The position numbers were made by a program, and so were the translations under genes. From positions 2,213,230 to 2,277,229 of the forward strand of contig NZ_CP064188.1 in NCBI RefSeq assembly GCF_015353075.1: a DNA stretch of 64,000 nt, read 5' to 3'. Origin of the DNA: Rhizobium sp. 007. GTDB taxonomy: Bacteria > Pseudomonadota > Alphaproteobacteria > Rhizobiales > Rhizobiaceae. Under the pieces are notes generated by a model that saw nothing but the letters and a program-made list of their open reading frames with translations, was not told the DNA's origin and ran no database searches. This document shows, one piece after another, positions 43,870 through 54,055 of this stretch. Position 1 is the stretch's first letter. Every line of letters starts with the position of its first letter.

Positions 43870-44609
43870 TGGACTGGCAATTTCTCTTCGAGACCTTCTT
43901 GAGCCTCATGTCCGCGATCCCGTTGAGCCTGGAGCTTGCCGCGACATCGATCATACTTGGCGCAATCCTCGCGCTTGCCCTGGCACTTTGCCGGCTCTCC
44001 GGCATCACAGCCCTCGACTGGTTCGCACGAAGCTACATCTTCATCGTCCGCGGCACGCCGCTGCTCGTACAGATCTTCCTGATCTACTACGGTCTTGGGC
44101 AGTTTCCAGCAGTCCGCCACAGCCTATTCTGGCCCTTCCTGCGCGAGCCCTACTGGTGCGCCGTTCTGGCGTTGACGATGAACACGGCCGCCTATGGCAG
44201 CGAGATCATCCGCGGCGGCCTCCTGTCGGTACCTTTCGGGCAGATCGAGGCAGCCCGGGCCTGCGGCATGCCACGCCTGATGCAGTTCCGACGCATCCTC
44301 CTGCCGCTTGCCATTCGTCAAGCGCTGCCCGGCTACAGCAACGAAATGATATCGATGGTCAAGGCAACTTCGCTTGCCTCCATCATAACGCTTATGGAGG
44401 TAACCGGTGTTGCCGCCAAAATTATCTCCGAGACCTACCGTGCCATCGAGGTCTTCGTCGTCGCAGGTGCCATCTATCTCGCGATCAACTTCCTGCTGAC
44501 GCGGCTGGTCCATCTTCTCGAATACTGGCTGAGCCCGCACCTGCGCCAGCCCGTGCCACATCCTCCGGCAGGCCTTTCCACCGCACCCATTGAAGGAGAC
44601 GCGCGATGA
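43869..44609 (+). CDS. Amino-acid ABC transporter permease (HisM type)
   Basis: A 246-residue permease. Helices include [36 protein letters not shown] and the loop [33 protein letters not shown]. It forms a heterodimeric channel with the preceding permease. It overlaps the ATPase gene by four bases (ATGA). Confidence 0.92.
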   Translation: MDWQFLFETFLSLMSAIPLSLELAATSIILGAILALALALCRLSGITALDWFARSYIFIVRGTPLLVQIFLIYYGLGQFPAVRHSLFWPFLREPYWCAVLALTMNTAAYGSEIIRGGLLSVPFGQIEAARACGMPRLMQFRRILLPLAIRQALPGYSNEMISMVKATSLASIITLMEVTGVAAKIISETYRAIEVFVVAGAIYLAINFLLTRLVHLLEYWLSPHLRQPVPHPPAGLSTAPIEGDAR

Positions 44610-45388
44610 CCGCGGCAATGCCCTCCCCTTCGCCGATCGCACTCAGCGTCAAGGACATGCACAAGAGCTTCGGCCCCGTCGAAGTGTTGAAGGGCATCTC
44701 GCTCGACGCCCACGAAGGCGATGTCGTTTCCATTCTCGGTTCCTCCGGTTCCGGCAAATCGACCTTTCTGCGCTGCATCAACCTGCTCGAAACGCCAAAT
44801 TCCGGCGAGGTCACCGTGGCCGGTGAGACGATCCGTATGGCGGCTGACGGCAGGGGCGGCAGCCGTCCGGCCGATCGCAGGCAGGTCGACCGCATCCGCT
44901 CGCAGCTCGGCATGGTCTTCCAGAGCTTCAATCTGTGGTCCCACAAGACCGTGCTTGAAAATGTCATCGAGGCGCCCATCCACGTCCAGGGCCGGCCCCG
45001 CGCCGAAAGCGTCGAAGAGGCCGAGGCTCTGCTTGCCAAGGTCGGCATTGCCGAGAAGCGGAATTTCTATCCCGCCCATCTTTCCGGCGGCCAGCAGCAG
45101 CGCGCAGCAATCGCCCGGGCGCTGGCGATGCGGCCGAAGGTCATGCTCTTCGACGAACCGACCTCAGCGCTCGATCCGGAACTCGTCGGTGAAGTCCTGC
45201 GCGTCATGCGCGCGCTTGCCGAGGAAGGACGCACAATGCTCGTGGTCACGCACGAGATGGGCTTTGCCCGCGACGTCTCCAGCCGCGTCGTCTTCCTCCA
45301 CAAGGGCCTCGTCGAAGAGGACGGCAAGCCACAGGACGTGTTTGCCAACTCGAAATCGGATCGTTTCCGGCAATTCATCAGCAAATGA
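44606..45388 (+). CDS. Amino-acid ABC transporter ATP-binding protein (HisP type)
   Basis: A 260-residue ATPase of the polar amino-acid class, with Walker A ([10 protein letters not shown]), Q-loop ([13 protein letters not shown]), signature [15 protein letters not shown], Walker B ([15 protein letters not shown]) and H-loop ([11 protein letters not shown]). The insertion [14 protein letters not shown] before the Q-loop is common in this class. It drives import for the two binding proteins of the operon. Confidence 0.94.
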   Translation: MTAAMPSPSPIALSVKDMHKSFGPVEVLKGISLDAHEGDVVSILGSSGSGKSTFLRCINLLETPNSGEVTVAGETIRMAADGRGGSRPADRRQVDRIRSQLGMVFQSFNLWSHKTVLENVIEAPIHVQGRPRAESVEEAEALLAKVGIAEKRNFYPAHLSGGQQQRAAIARALAMRPKVMLFDEPTSALDPELVGEVLRVMRALAEEGRTMLVVTHEMGFARDVSSRVVFLHKGLVEEDGKPQDVFANSKSDRFRQFISK

Positions 45389-45423
45389 CAGCTTCAACCC
45401 AAACCAAGAAAAGGGGAGCCTAC

Positions 45424-46281
45424 ATGACACCTTTCAATCGCATCGCGGCGGCGGCTTGCGCCATTACCATGCTGGCCATTTCGACGGCCGGACATGCCGA
45501 AGAAAAGAAGTGGACGACGGTCACGATCGCCACCGAAGGCGCATTCAAGCCCTACAACTTTACCAAGCCGGACGGCACGCTCGACGGCTATGAAATCGAG
45601 CTCACCAAGTATTTCTGCGATCACATGAAGGTGGAATGCAAGATCGTCGTTCAGAACTTCGACGGCATGATCCCGGCACTCAATGCCGGCAAGTTCGATG
45701 CGATCATCTCCGGCATGTCGGCAACCGCCAAGCGCGAGGAAGTCATCGCATTCAGCGACTCCTACGGCTCGACGGGCCAGGCATTTGCAACGTCCAAATC
45801 CAGCGATCTCGCCCACATGCCCGAAAAGGGCCAGGTCTTTTCGCTTGCAAGCGATGAAGCAGGTGCGGCCGCCGAAATTGACAAGCTGAAGCCGATGCTT
45901 GAGGGCAAGACGATCGGCGTGCAGACCGCATCGACGGCCGCAGCCTTTGTTGACAAATATCTGAAGGGTGTCGTCGAGGTTCGCGAATACAAAACGACCG
46001 AAGAGCACGACCTCGATCTCAAGGCCGGCCGTGTCGACCTCGTCATGGCCTCCATGGCCTATCTGACCACGGCATCGCAAAAACCGGGCAACGAAGACAT
46101 GGCAACCGCCGGCCCGCGCTTCCAGGGCGGCTTTCTTGGCCGCGGCAGCTCGGTTGGCCTGCGCAAGAGCGATTCCGAGCTGAAAGAGGAATTCAACAAG
46201 GCGATTGCCGCCGCCAAGGCCGACGGCACCATCAAGACGCTCTCGGAAAAGTGGTTCGGCTTCGACGTGACACCGAAGTGA
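45424..46281 (+). CDS. Amino-acid ABC transporter solute-binding protein 2
   Basis: A 285-residue family 3 binding protein with a signal peptide (MTPFNRIAAAACAITMLAISTAGHAEE). VTIATEGAFKPYNFTKPDGTLDGYEIELTKYFCDHM opens the first lobe. It is clearly related to binding protein 1 but different in sequence, so the importer may accept two ligands or two forms of one ligand. AAGGGGA precedes the ATG. It is followed by a clear terminator. Confidence 0.93.
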   Translation: MTPFNRIAAAACAITMLAISTAGHAEEKKWTTVTIATEGAFKPYNFTKPDGTLDGYEIELTKYFCDHMKVECKIVVQNFDGMIPALNAGKFDAIISGMSATAKREEVIAFSDSYGSTGQAFATSKSSDLAHMPEKGQVFSLASDEAGAAAEIDKLKPMLEGKTIGVQTASTAAAFVDKYLKGVVEVREYKTTEEHDLDLKAGRVDLVMASMAYLTTASQKPGNEDMATAGPRFQGGFLGRGSSVGLRKSDSELKEEFNKAIAAAKADGTIKTLSEKWFGFDVTPK

Positions 46282-46290
46282 CATTGCCAG

Positions 46291-46320
46291 GGCCGGCGGC
46301 ATCACCCAGCGCCGCCGGCC
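46291..46320 (+). terminator. Rho-independent terminator of the amino-acid import operon
   Basis: GGCCGGCGGC and GCCGCCGGCC form a perfect 10-bp stem with a 10-base loop, followed by TGATTTT. It lies 10 bases after the stop of binding protein 2, so the FAH-family gene downstream probably has its own promoter or depends on readthrough. Confidence 0.75.
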
Positions 46321-46468
46321 TGATTTTACCAAAGACTTCTCAACTTGCTTGCGGTCGTATTTTTGACCTTGCCCCGCCCGGACAGATGTGATCGATTTTC
46401 CGGCGCTGCTGGAGGGCGGCGAATTTCTAATCACATGAGCAAAAGCTCGACTGCGACGGAAGGTCATC

Positions 46469-47632
46469 ATGCCTCAGCTTCTCGACGACGCCTCATCGGG
46501 CGGCCTGTTTGTCGGCCGCGTCTGGAATCCGCAGGCAGCCGGTCCGGCGATTGTCACGATCCGCGACGGAGAAATAGTCGACATAACGTCCAGGCAAGCC
46601 CCGACATTGAGCGCGCTTCTGGAGGAAGCCGATCCGGCAGGTTTCGTGCGCCAAGCGGATGGCAATCGGCTTGCTTCACTCGAAACAGTGGCAGCAAACA
46701 GCACCGGCAGGCCGGACGCTGCCAGGCCTTATCTCTTGGCGCCGGCAGACCTTCAGGCCGTGAAGGCCTGCGGTGTGACCTTTGCCCAATCGATGATCGA
46801 GCGCGTCATTGAGGAAAAAGCTGCCGGCAATCCGGATCGCGCAGCCTCGATCCGGAGCCGCGTTGGCACACTGATCGGCGGCAGCCTCGCCAACATCAAA
46901 GCAGGCTCTCCGGAAGCGGCAAAGGTCAAGCAGGCGTTGATCGACGAAGGCATGTGGTCGCAATATCTCGAAGTCGGCATCGGCCCGGATGCCGAGGTCT
47001 TTACCAAGGCGCCGGTTCTTTCCTCCGTCGGCTGGGGTGCCGATGTTGGCCTGCATCCGATTTCGACGTGGAACAATCCGGAACCGGAAATCGTGCTTGC
47101 GGTCAACAGCCGCGGCGAAATCAAGGGCGCGACCCTCGGCAACGACGTCAACCTGCGCGATGTCGAAGGCCGCTCGGCGCTGCTGCTCGGCAAGGCGAAG
47201 GACAACAATGCCTCCTGCTCCATCGGTCCTTTCGTTCGCCTGTTCGACGCCACCTACGGCCTCGACGAGGTCCGCAAGGCCGAGCTTGACCTGAAGGTCA
47301 CCGGCCAGGACGGCTTCGTTCTCAACGGAAAGAGCTCAATGTCGAAGATCAGCCGCGACCCGACCGATCTCGTCAGGCAGACCTGCGGGCCTCATCATCA
47401 GTATCCGGATGGGTTCATGCTGTTCCTCGGCACTCTGTTTGCCCCGACGCAGGACCGCGACGCCCCCAACCAGGGCTTTACGCACAAGGTCGGCGATGTA
47501 GTCGAGATCTCCTCATCTGGGCTTGGAACGCTCGTCAATACCGTTCGCCTTTCCACCGAATGCCCCCCATGGACGTTCGGCATTTCGGCTTTGATGGCAA
47601 ACCTCGCCGCGCGGGGGCTGCTTCGCGCCTGA
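46469..47632 (+). CDS. Fumarylacetoacetate hydrolase family protein
   Basis: A 387-residue FAH-family enzyme. The C-terminal catalytic fold has the metal-binding EPEIVLAVNSRGEIKGATLGNDVNLRDVEGRSALLLGKAKDNNAS segment and FNSFT-like EVGIGPDAEVFTKAPVLSS. The family includes hydrolases of C-C bonds and sugar-acid dehydratases such as 2-keto-3-deoxyarabinonate dehydratase, which this length fits. It lies after the terminator of the importer operon. A role in further breakdown of an imported acid is plausible but not shown. Confidence 0.85.
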   Translation: MPQLLDDASSGGLFVGRVWNPQAAGPAIVTIRDGEIVDITSRQAPTLSALLEEADPAGFVRQADGNRLASLETVAANSTGRPDAARPYLLAPADLQAVKACGVTFAQSMIERVIEEKAAGNPDRAASIRSRVGTLIGGSLANIKAGSPEAAKVKQALIDEGMWSQYLEVGIGPDAEVFTKAPVLSSVGWGADVGLHPISTWNNPEPEIVLAVNSRGEIKGATLGNDVNLRDVEGRSALLLGKAKDNNASCSIGPFVRLFDATYGLDEVRKAELDLKVTGQDGFVLNGKSSMSKISRDPTDLVRQTCGPHHQYPDGFMLFLGTLFAPTQDRDAPNQGFTHKVGDVVEISSSGLGTLVNTVRLSTECPPWTFGISALMANLAARGLLRA

Positions 47633-47752
47633 CATAGCTCCGGCCCAGTTCGCCCGCCTGGATCTGCGGCAATTGGCCTCCCCGCATTTGTGCACTGCAG
47701 CAATCGTCCCTATATGTATCCTCGGCGCCTTTGTTGGCTCAAGGAGAAGCAT

Positions 47753-48817
47753 GTGTCCTTTCGAGATTCACCTCACGAACGCCTTGTCGAGATCGCAGCA
47801 TTCGGGTCCAATCCCGGCGCGCTCAAGGCTTGGCTGTTCCTCCCGACACATATGGATACGCGAACCCCGCTCGTCGTAGCCCTCCATGGCTGCACCCAGA
47901 CAGCTAAAGGATATGCACTGGGTTCTGGATGGTCGCAGCTCGCTGAGCGGCGGGGATTTGCGGTTCTCTATCCAGAACAACAGCACTCGAACAACCCGAA
48001 CCTCTGTTTCAATTGGTTTGAACCCGGGGATGCACGACGCGGTGCGGGCGAAGCCGCATCCATCAGCCAAATGGTCGCACATGTCGTTCAGTCACAGGGC
48101 ATCGATCCAAACCGTGTTTTCGTGACGGGTCTTTCAGCAGGTGGCGCAATGGCGAACGCGATGCTGTCGACCTATCCTGAGATGTTCGCGGGCGGCGCGA
48201 TCATCGCGGGACTTCCCTATGGCGCGGCGGCCAATGTTGCAGAAGCGTTCGCACAAATGCAGGGGCGAAATCCGTCGAGCGCCGCCAAGCTCCGGTCCGC
48301 GTTGAAGCGTGCCGGACATCACGCAGGTCCGTGGCCGACTGTATCCGTGTGGCATGGAACGCATGATCAAACCGTGCGACCGAGGAATGCAGATCAGATC
48401 GTGGATCAGTGGAGCGGCGTTCACGCGACACGTAAAGAACCGGATCGCACGGAAGTGGCTAATGGGCACCAGCACAAGGTCTGGTACGATGCCGATGGGC
48501 GAACGGTCATCGAAACCTATTCCATCAAAGGCATGGCGCATGGCCTTCCTCTTGCAACCCAAGGCGGCTCCTCGTTCGGCCGACCGGGGCCCTACATGCT
48601 TGAGGCGGGCATTTCGTCAACCGCGCGCATTGCGCGCAGTTGGGGCCTCGCTTCCGATTCCGATGTCGAAGCAACAGAGTTCGCCGCTGCCGAGGGGTCT
48701 GGCGCTCGGAAATTGGCTGGCGCAAGAGAGCGACGAAGCCCTCAACCGGAGCCCGGCGACAGTCGGGTCGGCAAAATCATCAATGACGCGCTGCGCGCAG
48801 CCGGGCTGCTTCGCTAA
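47753..48817 (+). CDS. PHB depolymerase/esterase family protein
   Basis: A 354-residue alpha/beta hydrolase of the PHB depolymerase/LpqC-like esterase family. The oxyanion region is VALHGCTQTAKGYALGSGW, the nucleophile elbow is GLSAGGAMAN, and an Asp lies in VWHGTHDQTVRP with a His in KGMAHGLPLA. I use GTG 47753, which follows AAGGAG; an overlapping ATG two bases upstream is out of frame. The C-terminal tail is low in domains. The substrate is a short polyester or aryl ester, not known. Confidence 0.9.
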   Translation: MSFRDSPHERLVEIAAFGSNPGALKAWLFLPTHMDTRTPLVVALHGCTQTAKGYALGSGWSQLAERRGFAVLYPEQQHSNNPNLCFNWFEPGDARRGAGEAASISQMVAHVVQSQGIDPNRVFVTGLSAGGAMANAMLSTYPEMFAGGAIIAGLPYGAAANVAEAFAQMQGRNPSSAAKLRSALKRAGHHAGPWPTVSVWHGTHDQTVRPRNADQIVDQWSGVHATRKEPDRTEVANGHQHKVWYDADGRTVIETYSIKGMAHGLPLATQGGSSFGRPGPYMLEAGISSTARIARSWGLASDSDVEATEFAAAEGSGARKLAGARERRSPQPEPGDSRVGKIINDALRAAGLLR

Positions 48818-49097
48818 CCTCCTGCCGGCAGTCCAGCAACGGCTCTTGCCTTGGCGATAGTCGCCAGTTGCCGATCCATCAGTTCCTCGAAACCGATGCA
48901 GCAAGGTTAAGCTTAGCGCCCCATCTGGCGGTCACCTCGACGGCAACCGGCAAAGAAAAAAAGCTTGGCCCGGCAACATCCGGCAAGCGACGTAGGTTCG
49001 GCGATTTCCGTTTCCGGCTTGGCCTGCGCGTATCAAAAAATACCACGCAGAAGATCCTGCCGATCGCTTGCAACAGCGGCAAATGCCGGCCAGGAAT

Positions 49098-51236
49098 CTA
49101 CTGGTTGCGCCGGATTCCCTGCATAAGATCCAGCACGGAATTGGCGGCGTCGAGCACATGCGTGCCGGGGCCGAAAACGGCAGAAACACCGTGATCAGCC
49201 AGAAACTGATAGTCCTGGCGCGGGATGACACCGCCACAAATGACGATGACATCGCCGCCGCCCTTTGCTTTCAGGATATCGACGAGCTGCGGCAGCAACG
49301 TCTTGTGACCGGCGGCAAGCGACGAGACACCGATGACGTTGACGTTTTCGCCGATCGCCATTTGCGCCGCCTCTTCCGGCGTCTGGAAAAGCGGACCGGC
49401 AAGTACGTCAAAACCGATATCGCCGAACGCCGATGCGATCACCTTGGCGCCGCGGTCATGGCCGTCCTGGCCAAGTTTGGCAACCATGATCTTCGGCCTG
49501 CGGCCGAGCGCCGCGCTGACGTCCGACATGCGGCTCTTCAAGACCGCAAGCTCCGGCTCGTCGCGATAGGCTTCGCCATAGACATCCTTGATGACCCTTG
49601 GCGTCGCGGCGTGATCGCCGAAGGCTTTCCGCATGGCATCGGAGATCTCGCCCACGGTGGCGCGCGCACGGGCCGCCTCGACGGCCGCAGCCAAGAGATT
49701 GCCTTTTCCACTGCGGGCGACATCGACAAGCGCAGCGAGCGTTTGGGCGACCTTGGCGCTGTCGCGCCGGCGCTTCGTCTCTTCGATCCGCTTGATCTGC
49801 GCGGCTCTCACGGCGCTGTTGTCGATTTCCAGGATGTCGATCGGCTCTTCGTTTTCGAGGCGGTATTTGTTAACGCCAACGATAACCTCATCGCCCTTGT
49901 CCACCGCAGCTTGCCGCCGCGCGGCGGCTTCCTCGATCAACCGCTTCGGCAGGCCGTCGTTGACTGCGCGTGTCATGCCGCCAAGTGCCTCGACCTCCTC
50001 GATCAGAGCCCATGCCTTGTCTGCCAGTTCCTGCGTCAGGCTCTCGACATAATAGGAGCCGGCGAGCGGGTCGACGACCCTGGTGACACCTGTCTCATGG
50101 CTCAGGATGAGTTGCGTGTTGCGGGCGATACGCGCGGAAAATTCCGTCGGCAGCGCGATCGCCTCGTCGAAGGAATTGGTGTGCAGCGACTGCGTGCCAC
50201 CCAGCACCGCCGACATCGCTTCGAAGGCAGTGCGGATGATGTTGTTATAGGGATCCTGCTCCTGCAGCGACACGCCCGAGGTCTGGCAATGGGTGCGCAG
50301 CATCAACGAGGACGATTTCTTCGGCTCGAACTCCTCCATGATCCGCGCCCAGAGCAGCCGGGCCGCGCGCAGCTTCGCCGCCTCCATGAAAAAGTTCATG
50401 CCGATCCCAAAGAAGAAGGAAAGACGTCCGGCAAAGTCGTCCACATTGAGACCTTTGGCGATTGCCGCCCGCACATATTCGCGGCCATCAGCCAGCGTGA
50501 AGGCAAGCTCCTGAACCAATGTCGCACCCGCCTCCTGCATGTGGTAGCCGGAGATCGAGATCGAATTGAACTTCGGCATTTCCTTCGCCGTATACTCAAT
50601 GATGTCTGCGACGATCCGCATCGAAGGTTCAGGCGGATAAATATAGGTGTTGCGGACCATGAACTCCTTGAGAATGTCATTCTGTATGGTGCCGGAAAGA
50701 TCGCCCCTTAAGCAGCCCTGCTCCTCGCCTGCGACGATGAAGGAGGCAAGGATCGGAATGACCGCGCCGTTCATGGTCATCGACACGGACATCTCGTTTA
50801 ACGGAATGCCGTCAAAGAGGATCTTCATGTCTTCGACCGAGTCGATTGCGACACCGGCCTTGCCGACGTCACCTTCGACGCGCGGATGGTCGCTGTCATA
50901 GCCGCGATGGGTGGCGAGATCGAAGGCGACGGAGAGGCCCTTCTGGCCGGCGGCGAGATTGCGACGGTAAAAGGCGTTGGATTCTTCGGCCGTCGAAAAA
51001 CCGGCATACTGGCGGATCGTCCAGGGCCTGCCGGCATACATCGTCGCACGCGGACCCCGGACGAAGGGTGCAAATCCCGGAAGGGAGTCGAGATGCCCCG
51101 CCCCTTCGATATCGGCGGCCGTGTAAAGCGGCTTGACGTCGATGCCTTCTGGGGTGTGCCAGGTCAGCGTCTCAGGCTGAGCGCGCAGCTCCTTCTGCGC
51201 CAATGCCGCCCAATCCGCGGTCGTCTTCTTGGCCAT
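49098..51236 (-). CDS. scpA: Methylmalonyl-CoA mutase
   Basis: A 712-residue B12-dependent mutase that interconverts (R)-methylmalonyl-CoA and succinyl-CoA, feeding propionate, valine and odd-chain carbon into the TCA cycle. The substrate-binding barrel ([28 protein letters not shown] near residue 80) is followed by the cobalamin-binding domain with DGHDRG near residue 610 and a C-terminal GGG-containing loop (VICGGVIP). The length and single-chain form fit the alphaproteobacterial type. GGAGG precedes ATG 51236. It stands alone, without epimerase or MeaB nearby. Confidence 0.96.
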   Translation of the reverse strand: MAKKTTADWAALAQKELRAQPETLTWHTPEGIDVKPLYTAADIEGAGHLDSLPGFAPFVRGPRATMYAGRPWTIRQYAGFSTAEESNAFYRRNLAAGQKGLSVAFDLATHRGYDSDHPRVEGDVGKAGVAIDSVEDMKILFDGIPLNEMSVSMTMNGAVIPILASFIVAGEEQGCLRGDLSGTIQNDILKEFMVRNTYIYPPEPSMRIVADIIEYTAKEMPKFNSISISGYHMQEAGATLVQELAFTLADGREYVRAAIAKGLNVDDFAGRLSFFFGIGMNFFMEAAKLRAARLLWARIMEEFEPKKSSSLMLRTHCQTSGVSLQEQDPYNNIIRTAFEAMSAVLGGTQSLHTNSFDEAIALPTEFSARIARNTQLILSHETGVTRVVDPLAGSYYVESLTQELADKAWALIEEVEALGGMTRAVNDGLPKRLIEEAAARRQAAVDKGDEVIVGVNKYRLENEEPIDILEIDNSAVRAAQIKRIEETKRRRDSAKVAQTLAALVDVARSGKGNLLAAAVEAARARATVGEISDAMRKAFGDHAATPRVIKDVYGEAYRDEPELAVLKSRMSDVSAALGRRPKIMVAKLGQDGHDRGAKVIASAFGDIGFDVLAGPLFQTPEEAAQMAIGENVNVIGVSSLAAGHKTLLPQLVDILKAKGGGDVIVICGGVIPRQDYQFLADHGVSAVFGPGTHVLDAANSVLDLMQGIRRNQ

Positions 51237-51352
51237 GTTTTCCTCCGGCATTTCCTTTTGGCCGCACGCTATCACTCGAACCGTATACGGCGCGATAGGG
51301 CCTTAGGATAATTTACGCAGGAAACTGGCGATTTCCATGTCCAGCGTGGCGC

Positions 51353-52126
51353 CTATCGCGCCTGTCTCGGCCGCCAGCGCAGGAGGTAGGATTCAAGCGC
51401 ATAGGCGAGACGGTTGAGCGAGAAGCCGACCAGGCCGAGAACGAACACGCCGACCATGACAAGGGCCATGTCGAAACGCTCGCGGCCGGCGATGACCAGC
51501 CCGCCGATGCCCGGGCCGACGGCGAGGAAATATTCAGCACCCACCGTCGCAAGCCAGGAGTAGATCAGCCCGAGATGCACGCCGGTGGCAATCGACGGCA
51601 TGGCCGACGGCAGATGGATGCGCAGGATACGTTGACGGGTCGTGAATTTCAGCGCGCGGCCGACTTCAATGAGATCGGCGGGAGCGCTGCGCATTCCTTC
51701 ATAGGTGTTGAGCACAATCGGGATGAAGGCGGCAAGTGCCACGAAGACGATCTTCGCCTGCTCGCCGAAGCCGAACCAGACGGAAATGAGCGGGATCCAC
51801 GCAAGCAGCGAAATCTGCTTCAGGCCGTTGAAGGTGGGTGAGATCAGCCGGTCGGCGGGACGCGAGAGCGCAAGTAGCGTTGCGAAGGCGATGCCTAGGA
51901 CGGTGCCAATCCCGAAACCGGCGATATTGCGCATCAAAGAAAAGCCGAGTTCGGCAAAGAGGCCGTTGTCGAAAATCTCACGCTTGGCCGTCAGCGCCAC
52001 GTCTTTAAGAGAAGGCAGGAACCGCGGGTCGGCAAGGCCAGTGCGGGCCGATATCTCCCATGCAACAAGAAGAAGGACCGGCAGTGTGACGCCGCGGCGG
52101 AAGCGGGCGGAGAGTGCCACGCTCAT
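51353..52126 (-). CDS. ABC transporter permease, nitrate/sulfonate/taurine type (SsuC-like)
   Basis: A 257-residue permease with six helices and the loop EVGRALKFTTRQRILRIHLPSAMPSIATGVHLGLIYSW that marks the SsuC/TauC family. It is the last gene of the minus-strand operon beginning with the flavin monooxygenase, and starts one base after the end of the other permease gene. Confidence 0.9.
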   Translation of the reverse strand: MSVALSARFRRGVTLPVLLLVAWEISARTGLADPRFLPSLKDVALTAKREIFDNGLFAELGFSLMRNIAGFGIGTVLGIAFATLLALSRPADRLISPTFNGLKQISLLAWIPLISVWFGFGEQAKIVFVALAAFIPIVLNTYEGMRSAPADLIEVGRALKFTTRQRILRIHLPSAMPSIATGVHLGLIYSWLATVGAEYFLAVGPGIGGLVIAGRERFDMALVMVGVFVLGLVGFSLNRLAYALESYLLRWRPRQAR

Positions 52127-52127
52127 G

Positions 52128-52946
52128 TCATATCTCCTGACGTTTCCAGCGCTGGATCAGCATTTCGGTGCGATCCAAGCCCTTGTCCATGGCAAAGCCG
52201 ACGAGGCCGATGACAATCATGGCAACGATGACCGTATCGAGCCAGAACATCTGCCGGCCCCAGACGAGCAGATAGCCAAGTCCTTCGGACGAAGCGAGCA
52301 GTTCGACCCCGACAAGCGAGGTCCAGGAATGGGTTAGACCGTAGCGGACGCCCGTAAAGATCGAGGGGACGGCGCCCGGGAGCACGATCAGCCGCAATCT
52401 TTGCCAGCGGCTGAAACACAGCGCTTCGCCGACCTCGACGTATTTTGGCGATACGCCGCGGATGCCGGAAAAGGTATTCAGCGTCATCGGCACGAGCGCT
52501 CCCTTGGCGATGATGATGATCTTCAGCGTTTCGCCGATGCCGACAAAAAGCATCAGCAACGGGATCCAGCCGAGCGTCGGGATTTGCGCAAAGGCAAGGA
52601 AGAGCGGCTTCACATAGTCCTCGATTTTCTGCGACAGGCCGATCGCGATACCGAGGCAAAGCCCGGCCACGGAACCGATTGCAAAGCCGATCACCACACG
52701 GCGAAGGCTGACGCCGGCGTGAAAGAGAAGTTCGCCGCTTGCGATCATGTCGCGCGCCGTCTCATAGACGAAGAAAGGCGGCGGCAGGATTTGTTCTGCA
52801 AGCCAGCCCTTTGCCGAGGCCACCCACCAGAGGCCAAGAAGCGCGGCAGGCAGGACCAGACCGGCTGCGCCGAAGACGGCGCGGCTTCGCCGTCGCCGCG
52901 CCATGCGAATGCCGGCATCGTCGACGGCCTCGAAGATTGCAGCCAT
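52128..52946 (-). CDS. ABC transporter permease, nitrate/sulfonate/taurine type
   Basis: A 272-residue permease. It has an N-terminal basic segment (MARRRRSRAVFG), six helices and the loop EVGEALCFSRWQRLRLIVLPGAVPSIFTGVRYGLTHSWTSL. I use ATG 52946, preceded by GGAGACAGG; ATG 52991 is in frame but lies before the upstream stop. It differs from the other permease, so the channel is a heterodimer. Confidence 0.88.
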   Translation of the reverse strand: MAAIFEAVDDAGIRMARRRRSRAVFGAAGLVLPAALLGLWWVASAKGWLAEQILPPPFFVYETARDMIASGELLFHAGVSLRRVVIGFAIGSVAGLCLGIAIGLSQKIEDYVKPLFLAFAQIPTLGWIPLLMLFVGIGETLKIIIIAKGALVPMTLNTFSGIRGVSPKYVEVGEALCFSRWQRLRLIVLPGAVPSIFTGVRYGLTHSWTSLVGVELLASSEGLGYLLVWGRQMFWLDTVIVAMIVIGLVGFAMDKGLDRTEMLIQRWKRQEI

Positions 52947-52968
52947 GCCTGTCTCCGTTTGCGTCAGC

Positions 52969-54033
52969 TTAAGATGCGTGAGGTTTTCCATCTGCGCCGT
53001 AAGATTGCCAGAAATCCTTGAGGCCCAGCCGTTCGATCGCACTGTTCAAGTATTTCGGCTCGAACCAGCCGTTGAGATCGACATCGCGGCGGATGAGACC
53101 GAACTCCTTGCCCTTTACCGCCTGCTCCTTGTACTGCGACACCAGCAGGTCATCGATGAGTGGCGAGTTGCGGTAAGCCAGCGTGTCGTTGCTAAAATAT
53201 TCCTCCAGGATCGGAACCGGCGTGCCGGACTTGTGCCAGAGTTCGAAAAGCGCGGGACGATTTGGCTCGTCGGACGACCATTTCGCCGCCTTGACGAAGG
53301 CATCGACGAGGCGCTGCGTTATTTCCGGATGCGCCTCGATGAAGGCTTGGCGGCCGATCACGCCGGCATTGCGACCAAAGCGCGGATCATCGCCCTTGGT
53401 CGTGTAGATGATGTCGGCTGCACCCTTGGCCGCCAGGTTGATGAGCTGCGTGTCGCCGAAGGCTGCATCGATGTCCTTGCTCGTCAGCGCAGCGACCGTT
53501 CCGGCACTGTCGAGATTGACGACCTGCACGTCGCGCTCATTCAGTCCGTGAGCCGCAAGCACCTTGATGGCGGCAAGATGACCATTCGTGCCGCGCTGCA
53601 GGGCGATCTTGCGTCCCTTCAGGTCCTCGATCCTCGTGATGCCGGAGGCCTTTGCGGCAGCAAGATAGAGTGGCTTGCGGGCACCGCTTGCCAGCAGGTA
53701 CTTGGTCTTCAAGCCGGTTGCCCGCCCGATCAGCGAGGGTAGGTCGCCCTGGTAGGCGAAATCGAGCTGGTCGTTGGCAAAGCCCTCATTGACCGCCGGG
53801 CCGGCGCCCTTGAAGAATGTCCATTCGATCTTGATATTCGGATCGTTTGCGAATTCCTTCTCCAGGTATTCACCAGCACGCGCCGTGGCCGCCGATGTGC
53901 CCTCCGAGTAAGGCCGGTTATCGACGCCGATTGCCGCATAGCCGACATGAATGACGAGCGGCTCCTCAGCTAGCGCATCAGTGAAGAGGCCAAGTGCAAG
54001 CGCAATACCTGCGGCAAGGGATGCAAGTTTCAT
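52969..54033 (-). CDS. ABC transporter solute-binding protein, sulfonate/nitrate class
   Basis: A 354-residue periplasmic protein of the SsuA/TauA type. MKLASLAAGIALALGLFTDALAEE is a signal peptide. The central region has DFAYQGDLPSLIGRATGLKTKYLLASGARKPLYLAA and FGDTQLINLAAKGAADIIYTTKGDDPRF. A GGAGAG site precedes the ATG. Adjacent to the flavin monooxygenase, it may bind an aliphatic sulfonate or sulfate ester. Confidence 0.9.
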   Translation of the reverse strand: MKLASLAAGIALALGLFTDALAEEPLVIHVGYAAIGVDNRPYSEGTSAATARAGEYLEKEFANDPNIKIEWTFFKGAGPAVNEGFANDQLDFAYQGDLPSLIGRATGLKTKYLLASGARKPLYLAAAKASGITRIEDLKGRKIALQRGTNGHLAAIKVLAAHGLNERDVQVVNLDSAGTVAALTSKDIDAAFGDTQLINLAAKGAADIIYTTKGDDPRFGRNAGVIGRQAFIEAHPEITQRLVDAFVKAAKWSSDEPNRPALFELWHKSGTPVPILEEYFSNDTLAYRNSPLIDDLLVSQYKEQAVKGKEFGLIRRDVDLNGWFEPKYLNSAIERLGLKDFWQSYGADGKPHAS

Positions 54034-54055
54034 AATTTCTCTCCGTTTCGACAAA

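Noticed and set aside
43101..44609. A 502-residue frame spanning both amino-acid permeases
   Set aside because: Only the part from 43869 is real (HisM type). The upstream part is out of frame with the true HisQ-type gene.
49068..50711. A 547-residue frame opposite methylmalonyl-CoA mutase
   Set aside because: The opposite strand is an unmistakable mutase with the DGHDRG motif. No homology or start signals support the antisense frame.
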